DNA of 64,000 nt from Nicotiana tabacum (lineage: Eukaryota; Streptophyta; Magnoliopsida; Solanales; Solanaceae), in NCBI RefSeq assembly GCF_000715075.1, contig NC_134087.1, positions 188,635,276 through 188,699,275 on the forward strand, in the 5' to 3' direction. Each line of letters opens with the position of its first letter. Position 1 is the stretch's first letter. Shown piece after piece: positions 1-11,758 of this stretch. Under the pieces are notes generated by a model that was not told where the DNA came from, ran no database searches, and saw only the letters and a list, made by a program, of their open reading frames with translations. A program made the position numbers and the translations under genes.

Positions 1-1055
1 TCTAGATTTGAAGAATGCGGATCGCCGTCGGAATTATGCGGCCACGAAAGCAAAAATGCGGCCGTGCTCAGAATTATGCGGTCGCACAACCTCCGCAAGG
101 GTATTTTTGTCCGAAAATTTCAGCTTAGTATAAATAGATCGTTTACATTTTTAGGTTATGCTATGTATTATCTGAGTACGTGAGGCGGCTGCACATTCCG
201 TTTTGGGCAATTTTGTACTAGAATTATCTCTCAACATTAGATTTTCATCTTTTAATCTAGTATTATAAATTTTATCTTCTTTTCTTCTTTGATTTCTGTT
301 AATTCCATGAGTAGCTAAACCCATAGTTGGGGTTGTGACCCAACTCTAGTGTGGGTATTTGATGAGTGTTGAATTTTTGGGCTTAAACGTGTATGGGTTA
401 GTGATATTTAGCCTAGTTCTTGCTATAACTATAGAATTAGTGGTTTCAAATACTGATTCATGCCATTATGACTTAATCTCTACTTGACAAAGAGGGACTA
501 AGTCTAGGAAAACTATGCTAACAAGAAATTAGGGTGAACTCAAGAAATTAATAACCCCAATTAAAGGGTAAAACCTAGAGATAGTAATACCTAATTTGAG
601 CTAATATCACTTGAATTGCATGAATACCCATTTGAACTTGAGAAAGCCAAATTGGGCAAAATCACTCAAACTACCAAGAGGTATAGAGTGAGTACCTGGG
701 TGTGATAGCTATATTACGACCCCATATAATCACAAGATTGTCCTAGATTCCATTATCCGTTAGATATCCGTCTAGGTAGAAGTCACGAACCTAGTCTCTT
801 TAAACCCTTGAAAATTAATAACAGAAACATTATACTTAGTTTCAAATATTGCATACTATAGAATAGAGTTAGAAGTAGAAATCAAACCAAACATGTGTGG
901 AAGTGTAATTAAGAGCAAAACCTACATCTAGGCTTAGATATAAACCTAATTCCAATTATTAACTCCTTGTGAATTCGATCCCGACCTAGTTGGGTTAAAA
1001 CTGCACCACCATCGCTACTGAATAGTAGTGCAGGCTTGGACCCGATCATCTTTCG
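1..1055. other. Non-coding retrotransposon-like sequence, unassigned
   Basis: No credible ORF is present. The first 110 bases hold about four CpG-containing GCGG-type motifs (GCGGATCGCC, GCGGCCAC, GCGGCCG, GCGGTCGC). A TATA-like motif follows, then AT-rich sequence. This arrangement looks like an LTR plus leader of an LTR retrotransposon, but I cannot assign the family. The right limit (about 1055) is where recognisable Tekay RNase H coding sequence begins on the minus strand, so it is a truncation junction and not an element end. The left end lies outside the window. Confidence 0.4.
129..136 (+). promoter_or_regulatory. TATA-box-like motif
   Basis: TATAAATA lies just downstream of the CpG-rich motifs, a position expected for an LTR promoter on the plus strand. 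No transcript evidence is available, and AT-rich DNA produces such motifs by chance. Confidence 0.25.
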
Positions 1056-1432
1056 GGGATGGTACAGAATAGTGATATCATAATCCTTAAGCAGCTCTAA
1101 CCATCTCCGCTGACACAGCTTGAACAGAAGTTGCAAACTTTGGTGATTAGAGTAGATCGCACAAGGGACACCGTACAAATAGTGCCGCCAAATCTTTAAG
1201 GCATGAACAATAGCTGCTAAATCAAGGTCGTGGAAATGATAGTTCTTTTCATTCACCTTCAACTATCTTGATGCATAGGCAATCACCCTACAGTCCTGCA
1301 TCAACACCGTGTCGAGACTAATCTGCGACACATCACAATAGACAGTATAAAACCTCAAACCTATAGGCAATACCAATACTGGGGCTGTAGTAAAAGCTGT
1401 CTTGAGATTTTGAAAGCTCTCCTCAAACTCCT
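1056..1432 (-). pseudogene. Gypsy RNase H remnant
   Basis: Minus-strand residues include [19 protein letters not shown] and the [13 protein letters not shown] motif typical of Ty3/gypsy RNase H, with a degraded copy of the DHRSLQYLF segment (NHQSLQLLF). Similarity stops after YHPRK, where the frame runs into unrelated AT-rich DNA at about 1055. The usual continuation into integrase is absent. The coding sequence is out of frame with the upstream RT connection domain, so this is a decayed fragment of a polyprotein. Confidence 0.75.
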
Positions 1433-2330
1433 CTATCCACCTGAACGGAGCACCCTGGTCATAGGTTCTACAATAGATAAGAATCCCTCAACATATCGAC
1501 GGTAATACCCTACCAAACCAAGAAAACTCCAGATCTCCGTAGCTGAGGACGGTCTTGGCCAACGTTGCACACCTTCCACCTTCTTCAGATCCACCTTGAT
1601 TCCTTCACTCGACACTACATGACCCAAAATGCCACGGAATATAACCAGAACTCACATTTTGATAACTTTCCATATAACTTCTTTTCCCTTAAGGTCTGAA
1701 ACATTGTCCTCAGGTGTGGTTCATGATTCTCCTGGCTCCGGGAGTACATCAGAATGTCGTCAATAAACACAATGACAAAAGGTCAAGATAGGGCCGAAAT
1801 ACACTAAGCATCAAATGCATAAATGCTACTGAGGCATTGGTCAGCCCAAATGACATCACAAGGAACTCGTAATGACCATACCGAGTCCTAAAAGTAGTCT
1901 TCAGGATATCTAGCTTCCGAATCTTCAACTGATGATAACCTAAACACAAGTCAATCTTGGAAAACACTTTGGCACCTTGTAACTGATCAAATAGGTCATC
2001 AATACGAGGCAAATAATACCTATTCTTCACTATAACTTTGTTCAACTGGCGATAATCAATGCGCATACGCATAGAACCATCTTTTTTCTTCACAAACAAG
2101 AGAGGTGCACCCCAAGGAGACACACTAGGCCAAATGAAGCCCTTATCAAGCAATTCCTGTAACTGTTCCTTCAACTCTTTCAACTTAGGAGGGTCCATAC
2201 GATATGGAGGAATAGAGATGGGCTGAGTGCCCGGCAACAAATCAATACCAAAGTCTATATCTCTATCGGGCGGCATGCCTAGAAAATCAGCTACGAACAC
2301 ATCAGGAAAATCCCTCACTACTGGAATGAC
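1433..2330 (-). pseudogene. Gypsy reverse transcriptase remnant
   Basis: The RT spans PDVF, PPYRM, the [19 protein letters not shown] block, [29 protein letters not shown] and MSFGLTNA. The catalytic FIDD box lies in a different frame, near 1760: a small deletion shifts the frame just before it. The thumb/connection part ([24 protein letters not shown]) is at 1433-1627. The order and motifs match Tekay-type chromovirus RT. Frameshifts and stops rule out a functional product. Confidence 0.85.
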
Positions 2331-3395
2331 TCAACTATAGGGGGATCAATTCTGACATCTCTCACATAAGCTAGATACGGGTCACACCCCTTCTCAACTC
2401 TTCATTGAGCTTTAGGAAATGAAATAGCTCTGTTGGGAGTGTAATCTAAGGTACCCCTCCACTCTAACCATGGTAAGCCTGGCATAGCCAGCGTCACAGT
2501 CTTTGCGTGACAATCAAGAATAGCATAATGGGGCGACAACTAGTCTATGCCCAAGATAATATCAAAATCTACCATATCGAGCAATAATAAATTAGCCCTG
2601 GTCACAAAACCACTAATAACAATCAAACATAACTAATACACACGGTCAACAATAATATAATCTCGCACGAGTGTAGACACATGAACATGAGAACTCATAG
2701 AATCACGGGATAGCCCAAATACGAGGCAAAATAAGATGACACATAGGAATAAGTGGAGCCTGGATCAAATAAAACCGACATTTCTCTATAACAGACCAGA
2801 ATAATACATATAATGACAAAGTCAGAAGCATCTGCCTCTGTAAGAGTAGGAAGAGCATAGTATCTGGCCTGGCCTCCCCCTATAGGGTGACCTATACCTT
2901 TCCATCCTCCACCTCGACCTGGCTGAGTAGGTGGAGTGGTAGCTGGTACTGTGATCATAGCTTGAGAACCCGATGGAGCACGCGGTGCCTGAGAAGTCTG
3001 TGGAGGTGCACCCCTCCTAAGTTTGGGGCAACCCCTCACCATATGGCAAGTGTCGCCACACTCAAAATAAGATCTCAGAGGGCATGGCTAATGTGCTTGG
3101 GTCGGACCAGGTCTGCTGGACTGATCGCTGGAAACACCGTGTGCAGGAGGCACACTAGATACTGGTGGTGCATAATAAGGAACTAGGGCCTAAGAGTAGC
3201 CGAAACACTAGTGGCGGCTGGAAGAGCTGAATAAACATGGCGACTCATATCGCCCCTACCATGGCGAGCTGCAGCTGGGGAACAAGCACCAGAATAAGAA
3301 CTAGTCTCTCAAGACCTCTTGGTCTCTTTCTCCTCCCTCTCCCAAGCAAGCATGCCCTCCACTCTCCTAGAAATACTCACAACCTGCTGATACAA
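2331..3395 (-). pseudogene. Gag C-terminus and aspartic protease remnant
   Basis: A CCHC zinc knuckle is seen near 3040-3070 (ECGDTCHMVRGC), with the first cysteine changed to tyrosine. A proline/glutamine/threonine-rich linker follows, then the protease core FDPGSTYSYVSSYFA; the DPGS active site is a variant common in plant chromoviruses. Further on, MVDFDIILGMD-type sequence is recognisable in broken frames around 2480-2620. The N-terminal two thirds of gag is gone; the coding sequence joins LTR-like sequence at about 3396. Confidence 0.75.
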
Positions 3396-3666
3396 TTGAC
3401 CTCAATGTTTTCTCATAAGTCATATCCAACATTACGGACCTATTCCAACTTCAGAAATTCGAATCTGACCCCGATATCAAAAGTTCCACAACCGGTCAAA
3501 ATCTCTGAATAATTCGACTTTTGCCATTTCAAGCCTAAATAAACTACAGATCTCCAAAACACAATCTATACACGCCCCTAAGTCCAAAATCACCCAACGG
3601 AGCTAATGAACCGACATAGCTCCATTTCGAAAATATCTTCACACAGTTTCGGCTACTGTCAAAAAT
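3396..3666 (-). repeat. 5' LTR fragment, inner part (left of nested solo LTR)
   Basis: The sequence matches the LTR of the chromovirus at 15180-17520 over the stretch around 17125-17350 (ACTCCAACTTC..., CATTTCAAGCCTAAAT, CACCCAACGGAGCTAA). It is broken at 3666 by a second LTR and resumes at 6420 with the expected GGACTAAGTGTCCC sequence. Confidence 0.75.
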
Positions 3667-6419
3667 TGTCATGACCCAAACTACCATCTCGTGATGGTGC
3701 CTATCATGAAACTAGGCAAGCCGACTCTTTACCAAAAACAACCCGATTTTTCAATTTAAATTTAACTTCAAACTATTTAACAATAAAACTTCACAAGAAA
3801 ATCTGAATAACTAAGTGCAAAAAGAAAATTCTGACATCGGGGTGTCACTAGTCATGAACATCTACTAAAAACCGTCCGATAATGCTAAGAATAATACAGT
3901 CTGAAAAACAACAAAAACACATCTATAGGAGGATAGGAGGGAGAAGAGCAGGAATGTGATCGCCATGTAGCTACCTTGCTAACTCCAATAGATCCACAAC
4001 GGATGAAATAAACACTCACTAGCACGTTCATTAACCCCTGGATCTGCACACACGGTGCAGGGAGTAATGTGAGTATGCCAATTCAGTAAGTAATAACAGT
4101 AAATAAAGACTGAGCAGTAGTGATGAGGAGTAAAACACATAAATTCCACATCATGAAATCTCAATAAATACAACATGATTTCAAATCAGTATGTGAGTCA
4201 AGTCATCTTGTTTAAAATTCAGTTTTCAGTAAAAATCATTTGAAAACATTTTTCAACAGTTTCAACATAGGGTCAATGCAAAAGAGAGTAAAGTGATGAA
4301 AATCATAAATAGCCCATCGGGCAAATCATCACTTATAAGCAGCCCCTCAGGTAGAACATCACTAATATATACAGACCCTCAGGCAAATCTGGCAGTCACT
4401 CGTATGCAGTCCCTCGGGCATATCTCACCATCACTCAGAATCAGGATACTCGCATTCATTAGGGGTGTGCTGACTCCAGAGAGGCTCCTTCAGCCCAAGC
4501 GCTATAACAAGACACCTCGTGGCATAAATTAATTAGGTCCTCGGCCTCACTCAATCATAAATCAGTAACAACATACTACGGCGTGCAGCCTGATCCCATA
4601 AATATCCTCACAAATTAGGCCCTCAGCCTCACTCAGTCATAAACCTCTTATATCAGTAAAACAGGGTGCTCATCCCAAAATAACATTTTATATGCATCAA
4701 AACAGAGTAATAAAGACTGAGTTGAGAAATCAGTAAGTATAACATGACTGAGTATAGATTTTTAACCGAAAATAGTGAGAGGATAATAAGAAAAAGGTCC
4801 CTAAGACTCCAAACACCTCTAGCGCAAGGCCCAAATATGGCATTTATCCCAATTTACAGAAATTCTTTCTAAAACACATAAGTATCACATAGTTTCAATC
4901 AAATACACAACTTATAGTTTCTACAGGACGGACCAAGTCACAATCCCCAATGGTGCATGCCCACACGCCCGTCACCTAGCATGTGTGTCACCTCAAAATA
5001 GTAAAATGATACGAAATTTGGGGTTTCATACCCTCAGGACTAGATTACAATCATTACTTACCTCAAACCGGCCAAATCCCTATTCCGTGATGCCCTTGCC
5101 TCTCGAACCGGCCTCCAAATGCCTCGAATCTAGCCACAAACAATTTGATACAATTAACACGAGCTAAAGGAATCAATTCCATAAGAAAATTCTAAGTTTA
5201 AAGTCAAAAGTCAACACAAAAGTCGGGCCCCGGGCCCATGTCTCGAAATCCAACAAAAGTCGCAAAAGCCAACAACCCATTCGATTATACTACTAACAAT
5301 ACTAGTTTCACTCAAATCCGACCTCGAATAGGCTTTCAATTCCCAAAAATTCATTTTATGAAACTCCACAAATTTTTCCCAAATTCCATCCCAAATCACG
5401 AATCAAATGATATATTCATGAATATTAGCCAAAACCGAGTTAGAATTACTTACACAGATGATTTCCTTGAAAAACTCCCAAAAATTCTCCTCAAACCAAG
5501 CTCCCAAAGTCCAATATGTGAAATAAAATTCTAAACCTCGCTTACATAGTGCCCTCTGAACCTTCACTGCTTGGTCCGTATAAATCCATCGCTGCCGCAC
5601 ACTCCTCACCGCGGTTCGCTTAAAATCCACCGATGCCACATTCCCTCTTCTACGTCCTGCAAAATTTCCACCGCGACCACATAATACCTCCACGGTCCAC
5701 ACCAATTTTGTGCGGTCCGTACTTCCTACATCAGATACAGCTGACACCAGAAATCTGCCAACTTTTAAAGCCAGGAATTGATCCGTTAACCACCCAAAAC
5801 TCACTCGAGGCCCTACGAACCTCAACCAAATATACCAACACATCCCATAACATCATTCAAACTTGGTCGAACCTTCGAATCACTCAAAACAACGTCAAAA
5901 CACCAAATTACCCTCAGATTCAATCCTAAGAACATCTAAATTTCCAAATTTCACAAACGATGTCGAAACCTATCAAACCACATCCAAATGACCCCTAATT
6001 TTGCACACACATCACAAATGTCACTACGAACCTAGTCCAACTTCCAAAATTTAATTCCGACCCTGATATCAAATTTTTTCCATTGCCGACCAAAATCGCA
6101 AAATTTCCAATTCGGCCAATTCAAGACTAATTCTACCATGGACCATCAAACTACATCCCGGACATGCTCCTACGTCCAAAATCACCTAACGGAACTACCG
6201 AAACCATAAAAATCTCAATCCGAGGTCGTTTACTCATAAGTCAACATCTGGTTGGCTTTTGCAACTAAACTTTCTAAATATGAGACTAAGTGTCTCATTA
6301 CCACTCTGGACCCAAACCAACCAGTACGGTACAATGAAATACAGCCGAGGAACACAAAAGAAAGTAGGAATGGGGGAAACAGGGCTATAACTCATAAAAC
6401 GACCAACCGGGTCGTTACA
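3667..6419 (-). mobile_element. Solo LTR of a Tekay-type element, nested
   Basis: On the plus strand it begins TGTCATGACCC and ends GGGTCGTTACA, so it is an LTR of about 2.75 kb lying on the minus strand with extended near-inverted termini. It splits another LTR: the host sequence stops at 3666 and continues at 6420. Flanking 5-mers AAAAT and AAAAA fit a decayed 5-bp target duplication. No internal coding region is present between the ends, so it is a solo LTR. A CpG-rich stretch lies at about 5560-5720, and GTGCAGCC-type short repeats at about 4440-4640. Open frames inside it are fortuitous. Confidence 0.8.
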
Positions 6420-6586
6420 AAAAACCTAAGGCTTAAGTTTCTATTTTAAGGACTAAGTGTCCCAAAGCAGTCCAAAAATAAAAACAAAACCTCCCGGCAA
6501 GTCACATAAGTAGAAAAAGATACGGGGGAAGTATTAGATAGGGGATTGGGGCTATTACTCCCAAAACGACCGGTTGGGTCGTTACA
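6420..6586 (-). repeat. 5' LTR fragment, terminal part
   Basis: This continues the LTR interrupted at 3666: GGACTAAGTGTCCC, CCTCCCGGCAA, then the terminus CGGTTGGGTCGTTACA ending at 6586. In minus orientation this is the 5' start (TGTAACGACCCAACCGG) of the truncated chromovirus. It borders hAT coding sequence directly. Confidence 0.8.
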
Positions 6587-6589
6587 AAA

Positions 6590-8496
6590 TCGGAACAGCT
6601 AATACATCATGAGCCATCTCCGCAACAACATGAAATCTAGCTGAGTTCAATTTCCACCAGAGAAGAACATCAAATTCTTTAGTTTCATCCTCAGTTTCTT
6701 CACAAAAATATTTATCTAACTTTGTTCTAGTATCCACACCTCCACTCCCACTTTTATATTTTTTATATCTTGCATGGGTGATTCTAAAAGTCCTATATTT
6801 TATGTGCTTACATGACTGCTAGAAAGCCTGGAAGTAGAAGTGCCAATGAAGAACAATCTGAAGATGAAGAAAGGATGACACCTTTTGAGCTGGACTTTAC
6901 ATACTCACTAAATAATGAAGTCATGTACTTCTTCACTTCTGCTTGTATAGTTGCCCCCAAATCTACGCCAAACATCTTTATAGTTGTATAGCCAACTAAT
7001 TCGAGATTGCGCGGATCCAAAATGCATGAGATGAAAATTATCTTGTACATTTTCCCTGCATCAGCCCAATACTTATCAAATTTTTCTTTCATCTTCTTTG
7101 CCATTTTACTTAAAACTGTATCTTCATTTGCTATCAATTACTTCAAATAAACAGCAACCGCACAAATTTAAAGAAAATAAATATTCGATGTAACATAACG
7201 TGATCTAGATATTTTCAAAGTAAGAAGATAGAATATTTCAAGAAACTTTGCAATTCTTTTTTCATTCTCTCAATCATTACTGAAAAGTTTACCTGTAGGA
7301 ATTTCAACTTCAATATAAGAATGCTCAAGATAATGTCTCAGGCCAATTTCACTAGAAGCATAATGTGAAAATGCACTTTCAAATTCAACAGCCCTGCACA
7401 ACATCAAGTAGGTGGAATTCCACCTAGTTGGAACATCCAAGCATAAAGTTTTTTTACAATTGAGTTGTTCATCATTAAAACATTCTTGAAACCTATTCAA
7501 CCTCGCAGGAGACTAACCAACATATCTTACTGCATGCCTAATACGTTCATAGACATTGAAGATTCCTTTAAACCATCCTAGACCACAAGATTCATGATGT
7601 GAGCCATAAATCTCACATGAAGGTGATTACCGTTCATTAAATTAGTTCCTATTTTTGTTAATTGCTTAGACAATTCTTTTATTGTCACATCATTTGAGCT
7701 TGCATTATCAACTATGACAGTGAAGATCTTATTTATCCCCCACTCCTGTAAGCACCTACCAATACCATTTGCCATATCTCCTCCTTTATGACTAACAATA
7801 GGACAAAAATTCTCTTATGCATATTCCTTTCACTATCAAACCCATGGACAGTGACACACATGTAATTGATTCTTTGTATAGAAGTGCAGGTATCAATGGT
7901 AATACATACTCTTTGTTTAGTTTCTATAAAAAAAACTCTTCAAATTTTGTTGCTCTTCATTAAAAAGATAAAAAAAATGCCTAGTTATAGTACTCTAGGA
8001 AGGGATCCGAAAATAAGGCTGCACCACTTTCATAAAGTCCTTAAAACCTTCTTTCTCAACAAAGCTGAAAGGAAGCTCATCAACTATTACCATACGAAAT
8101 AACGCCTTACTATACTCTTTTTGATCAAATTTCCAAGTAACAACAACTACGTCACCCTGACTACCCCCCCCAGAACAGATTGAAAGCCAAAATTTGACTT
8201 CTTTTTATCAACAATAGCAGGGCGTTTAGGACACTTAGAAATATGAGAAAGAAGTGTCGATGTACCGTCTTTAGTCTTAAAACAATACTCAATAAAGCAA
8301 TAATCACATTTTGCTTTTGTACTCTCTTCGGAAGTAATAATTTCTGTAAAATGATCCGACACAACAAACCTTTTTTCCTTTTTTTGGTTATATTTGACTC
8401 TGTTGTTTCAACTTGACTTATTGAATTTGAATTAGAAGCCGCATTTTCACCTATCACCTTATCACTTTGTATATTTTCAGGCATGCTATGAGTCAC
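6590..8496 (-). pseudogene. hAT transposase pseudogene (BED finger, RNase H-like fold, dimerisation domain)
   Basis: The start is placed near 8484 (MPENIQSDKV...). A BED zinc finger follows (KCDYC...HISKC, 8210-8320), separated by a poly-lysine-codon frameshift near 8370. The catalytic-core segment is at about 7790-7930 (KQRVCITIDTCTSIQ; the usual tryptophan is cysteine). Next come VDNASSND near 7700, the LDVPTRWNSTYLML motif at 7400-7470, KFDKYW...ILDP near 6990-7090, and the C-terminal dimerisation motif LLWWKLNSARFHVVAEMAHD at 6600-6680. The order is that of RICESLEEPER/Ac-like hAT proteins. Several stops and frameshifts break it, and the last codons are cut by the LTR at 6586. Confidence 0.85.
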
Positions 8497-8788
8497 TGCA
8501 ACAAGAAAAGAAAAGGAATAAAAATAACAAGTTGATTAATGGATATTTAAATAGAAACTGTCAAAATCGATCTCAAAACAACACAAGGCATACAATAGTT
8601 GGAATTTCAAGCTATTGTAATGTCAATTTCAGAAAAAAATCTAAGTTATTGGAGATCCTTGAAATGGCTTAATACTTTGAGATGCTCTCAGATTTTAAAG
8701 GTGTAAACAATAATTAGGACCGAATATTCTGAAGACATCAACAAGAAAAGAAATTTACCATATGCTGCTCTAGATAAGGCAAGAGGGA

Positions 8789-8895
8789 TAGGCGAGATGG
8801 TGAGTCGGTGAGATGGATAGGCGACTCAGTGAGAGGAAGACCGCGAGTCGGCGAGACCGCGAGGGGCACGAGGGGGAAACTGCGAGTCTGCTGCT
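8789..8895. repeat. GC-rich short-period tract in hAT 5' region
   Basis: GAGTCGG, GCGAGAC and GCGAG words recur irregularly in otherwise AT-rich hAT leader sequence. It looks like a degenerate short tandem repeat and has no coding potential. Confidence 0.5.
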
Positions 8896-9199
8896 CTAGC
8901 CCCTAGGTGAAATTTAGACTTTTAGATGCTAGGCGGTTATAGGTTTCTAATGTCTAATAGATATAGAGTACTGGAAGTGGAATTCATATAAATGTGGATA
9001 AAAATAAATTATATATATTTCAACGGGTTAACGGATTATCCGTTAAGAAAATTGAATATCCGCCCCCCAAAGGATAAACCGTTAATAAAAGAAATTCAAT
9101 ATGTTCCCCATCCATTAAATCGTTAACCCGATACCAATAAGCCATTAAGCCGCTTTTGTGGTTCAGTTTTCGATTTTGGTACGGTTTTGAGCACCCCTA

Positions 9200-9560
9200 C
9201 TTCCGGGTTCATCTTGATTTGATTGTACCCAGAATAAGCATCGAGGAAAATTATTAACTCATGTCTGTTTGTGGCATCAATCATTTGATCGATATTTGGC
9301 AATGGGAGAGAGTCTTTCGGGCACGCCTTATTAAGATCCTTATAGTTTACACACATGTGAAACTTATTGTTTTTCTTTGGAACTACTACTATATTAGATA
9401 GCTAGTTCGGATATCTTACCTCTCGGATTAAACTGATATTGAGTAAGCGGGTTACCTCTTCTTTGACAAATTTATTCCTCGCTTCAGCTATAGAGCATTT
9501 CTTTTGTCTTACCGGAGGTATGTCAGGATCTAAGCTTAACTTGTGCACGTCGAGATACCT
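9200..9560 (-). pseudogene. Tat-like reverse transcriptase, N-terminal part
   Basis: Recognisable blocks are REVRYPN, VVPKKNNK, NYKDLNKACPKDSLPLPNID and FLDAYSGYNQIKMNP. The frame carries a stop in the RYPN-SNIV region and ends abruptly at the hAT terminus. Catalytic boxes further on are not present. Confidence 0.8.
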
Positions 9561-9659
9561 GTCATATCCTTATGCAAAAGAATCAGCATTAATTTTAAGA
9601 AATTTAATAAAAGAAGACTTGAGCTCCGGGGGCAATCCTGTTCCCAAATGGAATTTCCT

Positions 9660-10010
9660 TTATAGGAATTCTTCGAACAACGCAACTTTCATCTCATGTA
9701 ACCATGGCCTTCCTAAGATAATATTGTAACCCTTGTCTCTATCTACAACTTCGAAGAGATTTGTCTTCATTACTCTTTCAGTGTTTGTAAGTAGCAAAAT
9801 CTCTCCCCAGGTTATCATGCTTGCGAGGTTGAATCCAGTGAGGAGCTTTGTTGCTGGAATAATGCCTTCGGTGAGTTTGGTTCGCTCAAGTACTCTCCAT
9901 TGTATGATATTAGCTAAACTTCCTAGATCCACTAGAACACGTTTAATTTTAAAATCTAATACATTTAGAGAAATTACCAGTGCATTGTTTTGTGAAGTAG
10001 CCATCCATCT
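9660..10010 (-). pseudogene. Tat-like aspartic protease remnant
   Basis: VISLNVLDFKIKRVLVDLGSLANI followed by YNIILGRPWLHEMKV over about 114 residues. The protease motif is DLGS where DTGS/DPGS is expected, so the site is altered. It is in frame with a few upstream residues, but a frameshift separates it from the FTEEDADG segment near 10020. Confidence 0.8.
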
Positions 10011-10345
10011 GCATCTTCCTCCGTGAAAGTGATATTATCTTTCCAGAGCTTTTTAATATGAGTTATTGAAACTTTCGTCTTTTTCGCCGCCGAAAAGGTG
10101 ACCCTATTAATCTCATTCCCCCTAAAGATCATATTGATCGTTTGGTGTGCGGTTATTTTTCCTGCTTTCGAGGGTTTTGCGTTGTCTCTATTCCAACCAT
10201 AGTTGTTTTTGGCTCGTTCACTTAAGAATTCTCTGAGGTGACAATTCTTCAATAGCATTGCCACTTCTTCACGAAAGTGTCGGCAGTCCCCTGTCTGGTG
10301 GCCATTTGTCCCATAGTATTCACACCATCAGTTGGGATCCCTGTC
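10011..10345 (-). pseudogene. Tat-like gag zinc-knuckle and linker remnant
   Basis: Minus-strand translation gives WCEYYGTNGHQTGDCRHFRE near 10265-10330, a retroviral-type knuckle with the second ligand changed to tyrosine, preceded by an in-frame stop. Then come HLREFLSERAKNNYG, INMIFRGNE, VTFSAAKKTKVS and FTEEDADG, a linker typical of Tat gag-protease junctions. Confidence 0.75.
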
Positions 10346-11246
10346 CGAGATCGGATCTCATAGGTCTCAGGAATCGAGCCTCTTTTATTTTTCTCATTGC
10401 TGACACTAATTCCACTATACTAACATTGAAGTTGTATTCTGATAATCTAGGGTAAGAAAGATCCCGTGACCTTGCGTTTCTTTCTCTTGCAGCAATCTAT
10501 TATTCCGACCGAGATCGGTCCTTCTGTCAATGGTGAACTATATGTTGTTCAGAAGTTTCTGCTACAGCCTTCAGTCCGCTTGTAGGGAAAAAACTGCCCC
10601 CTTGAAGTCCGTATGTCATAGTCATCTTTTGATTTTTCTCTATCCTTCTCTCTTCCTTTGGCCAACGATGGAAATCCAACTTGATCATATTCGATTCCTA
10701 TATTTGATTCATACCGGGTGTGGACATCTGCCCAAGTCATAGCTTAAAACTCAAGAATGCTTTCCTTCAACTTCTAGGAAGCGTCTGAACTTCTCGAATT
10801 CAGTCCTTTAGAGAATGCTTCAGCCGCCCATTCATCTAGGACAACCGGGAGCAACATTCTTTCATTCTGGAAATGGGTAACAAATTTGTGTAGCAACTCA
10901 GACTCTCCTTGCGCAATCCTAAATATATCGGCCATTCGGGCTTGCACTATTCTAGCCCCAGCATTGGATTTGATTAAGGAATTTGCGAGAATTTTAAAGG
11001 AATATATAGAATGATCGGGTAATAATAAATACCACGTCAGAGCTCCTCTCGTGAGAGTTTTCCCAAATTTCTTTAGCAACACAGATTCAATTTCGTGAGG
11101 CGCTAACACATTTCCTTTTACTGCCATCCTCTAAGTGGTAATATGCTCATGCGGATCTGAAGTTCCATCATATTTTGGCACTTCAGGTATTTGAACCATT
11201 TCGGGATCAACTCTGGTGCTGCACTAGGCTTGTATGGCATTTGAAC
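10346..11246 (-). pseudogene. Tat-like gag, central part
   Basis: The retrotransposon gag core is seen as LTRGALTWYLLLPDHSIYSF ... IAQGESELLHKFVTHFQNE ... WAAEAFSKGLN at 10774-11127. Arginine-rich, poorly conserved sequence lies between this and the knuckle. The gag frame is interrupted at 11246 by a MITE and resumes after 11766. Confidence 0.75.
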
Positions 11247-11758
11247 TAAGGTTGTTCATTTGGATTGGATATCCGAACTGATCCATTCAATTTCGGATTT
11301 CAAAGTTCGGATTGGATCGAATTTCGGATTATGTTTATTAAAATTCGAATTTTGGATCGGATTGATATATTTTAATCCGATCCGATCCGATCCAAAATCC
11401 GAAATTATTAGGGCATGTATAATACTACACTTTAATTTTGGATAGTCAGTACTTCCTTTATATCAACCTCCAAGTTATTACCTTTACAATTTCTAGATTT
11501 AGCTATATTGACACCATAATACTCTCATAATTGCATAAACATGAATGTTTCTTAATGTATTGCATCTTTTACAAAGAAAATATACATATTATTTTAACTT
11601 TGAGGCATAATAATATGATCTGAAATCCGATTCAATCCAAACTTTAAAATCCAATCCGATCCAATATAATTCCAATTGGATTCGGATTGCATTTTCTAGA
11701 ATCCGAAATCCGAAATCTGAATTTGAAATATGCTAAATCCGATCCGTGCACAGCCCTA
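11247..11758. mobile_element. hAT-type MITE (512 bp) with 8-bp TSD
   Basis: The ends are TAAGGTTGTTCA and TGCACAGCCCTA, imperfect terminal inverted repeats (TAGGGCTGTGCA reversed). The element is flanked by a perfect 8-bp duplication ATTTGAAC at 11239-11246 and 11759-11766. Near both ends it is full of GATCCGA and CGGAT words, a subterminal repeat pattern. It has no transposase; the 61-codon frame inside is fortuitous. It interrupts the gag of the Tat-like element. Confidence 0.9.

Larger units (their letters stand above)
1056..6586 (-). mobile_element. Truncated Del/Tekay-like gypsy chromovirus with split 5' LTR
   Basis: On the minus strand the order is 5' LTR fragment (6586 down to about 3396, interrupted), gag zinc-knuckle region, protease, RT and RNase H, ending at about 1056. 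Integrase, chromodomain and 3' LTR are missing. The LTR 5' end reads TGTAACGACCC at 6586 and abuts hAT transposase C-terminal coding sequence, so the element inserted into a hAT. The 5' part of gag, the primer-binding site and the distal LTR are deleted: gag runs straight into LTR-interior sequence near 3396. The RT and protease resemble those of the element at 15180-25062, which supports the Tekay assignment. Confidence 0.8.
6587..9199 (-). mobile_element. hAT DNA transposon, truncated
   Basis: The minus-strand 5' end is TAGGGGTGCTCAAAACC at 9199, a typical hAT terminus. It is followed by about 700 bp of non-coding subterminal sequence and then transposase remnants running to 6590. The 3' end is lost because a chromovirus inserted at 6586 and that element is itself truncated. 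The hAT is inserted in the RT domain of a Tat-like gypsy element: RT coding sequence stops at about 9200 in the middle of the conserved DAYSGYNQIKMNP block. The 8-bp target duplication cannot be checked because the other end is missing. Confidence 0.75.

Noticed and set aside
909..1055. Continuation of the RNase H frame to 909
   Set aside because: Residues after YHPRK have no gypsy similarity and lie in unrelated AT-rich sequence; treated as read-through past a truncation.
5403..5843. 146-codon minus frame
   Set aside because: Within the solo LTR at 3667-6419; no homologous frame in the sister LTRs.
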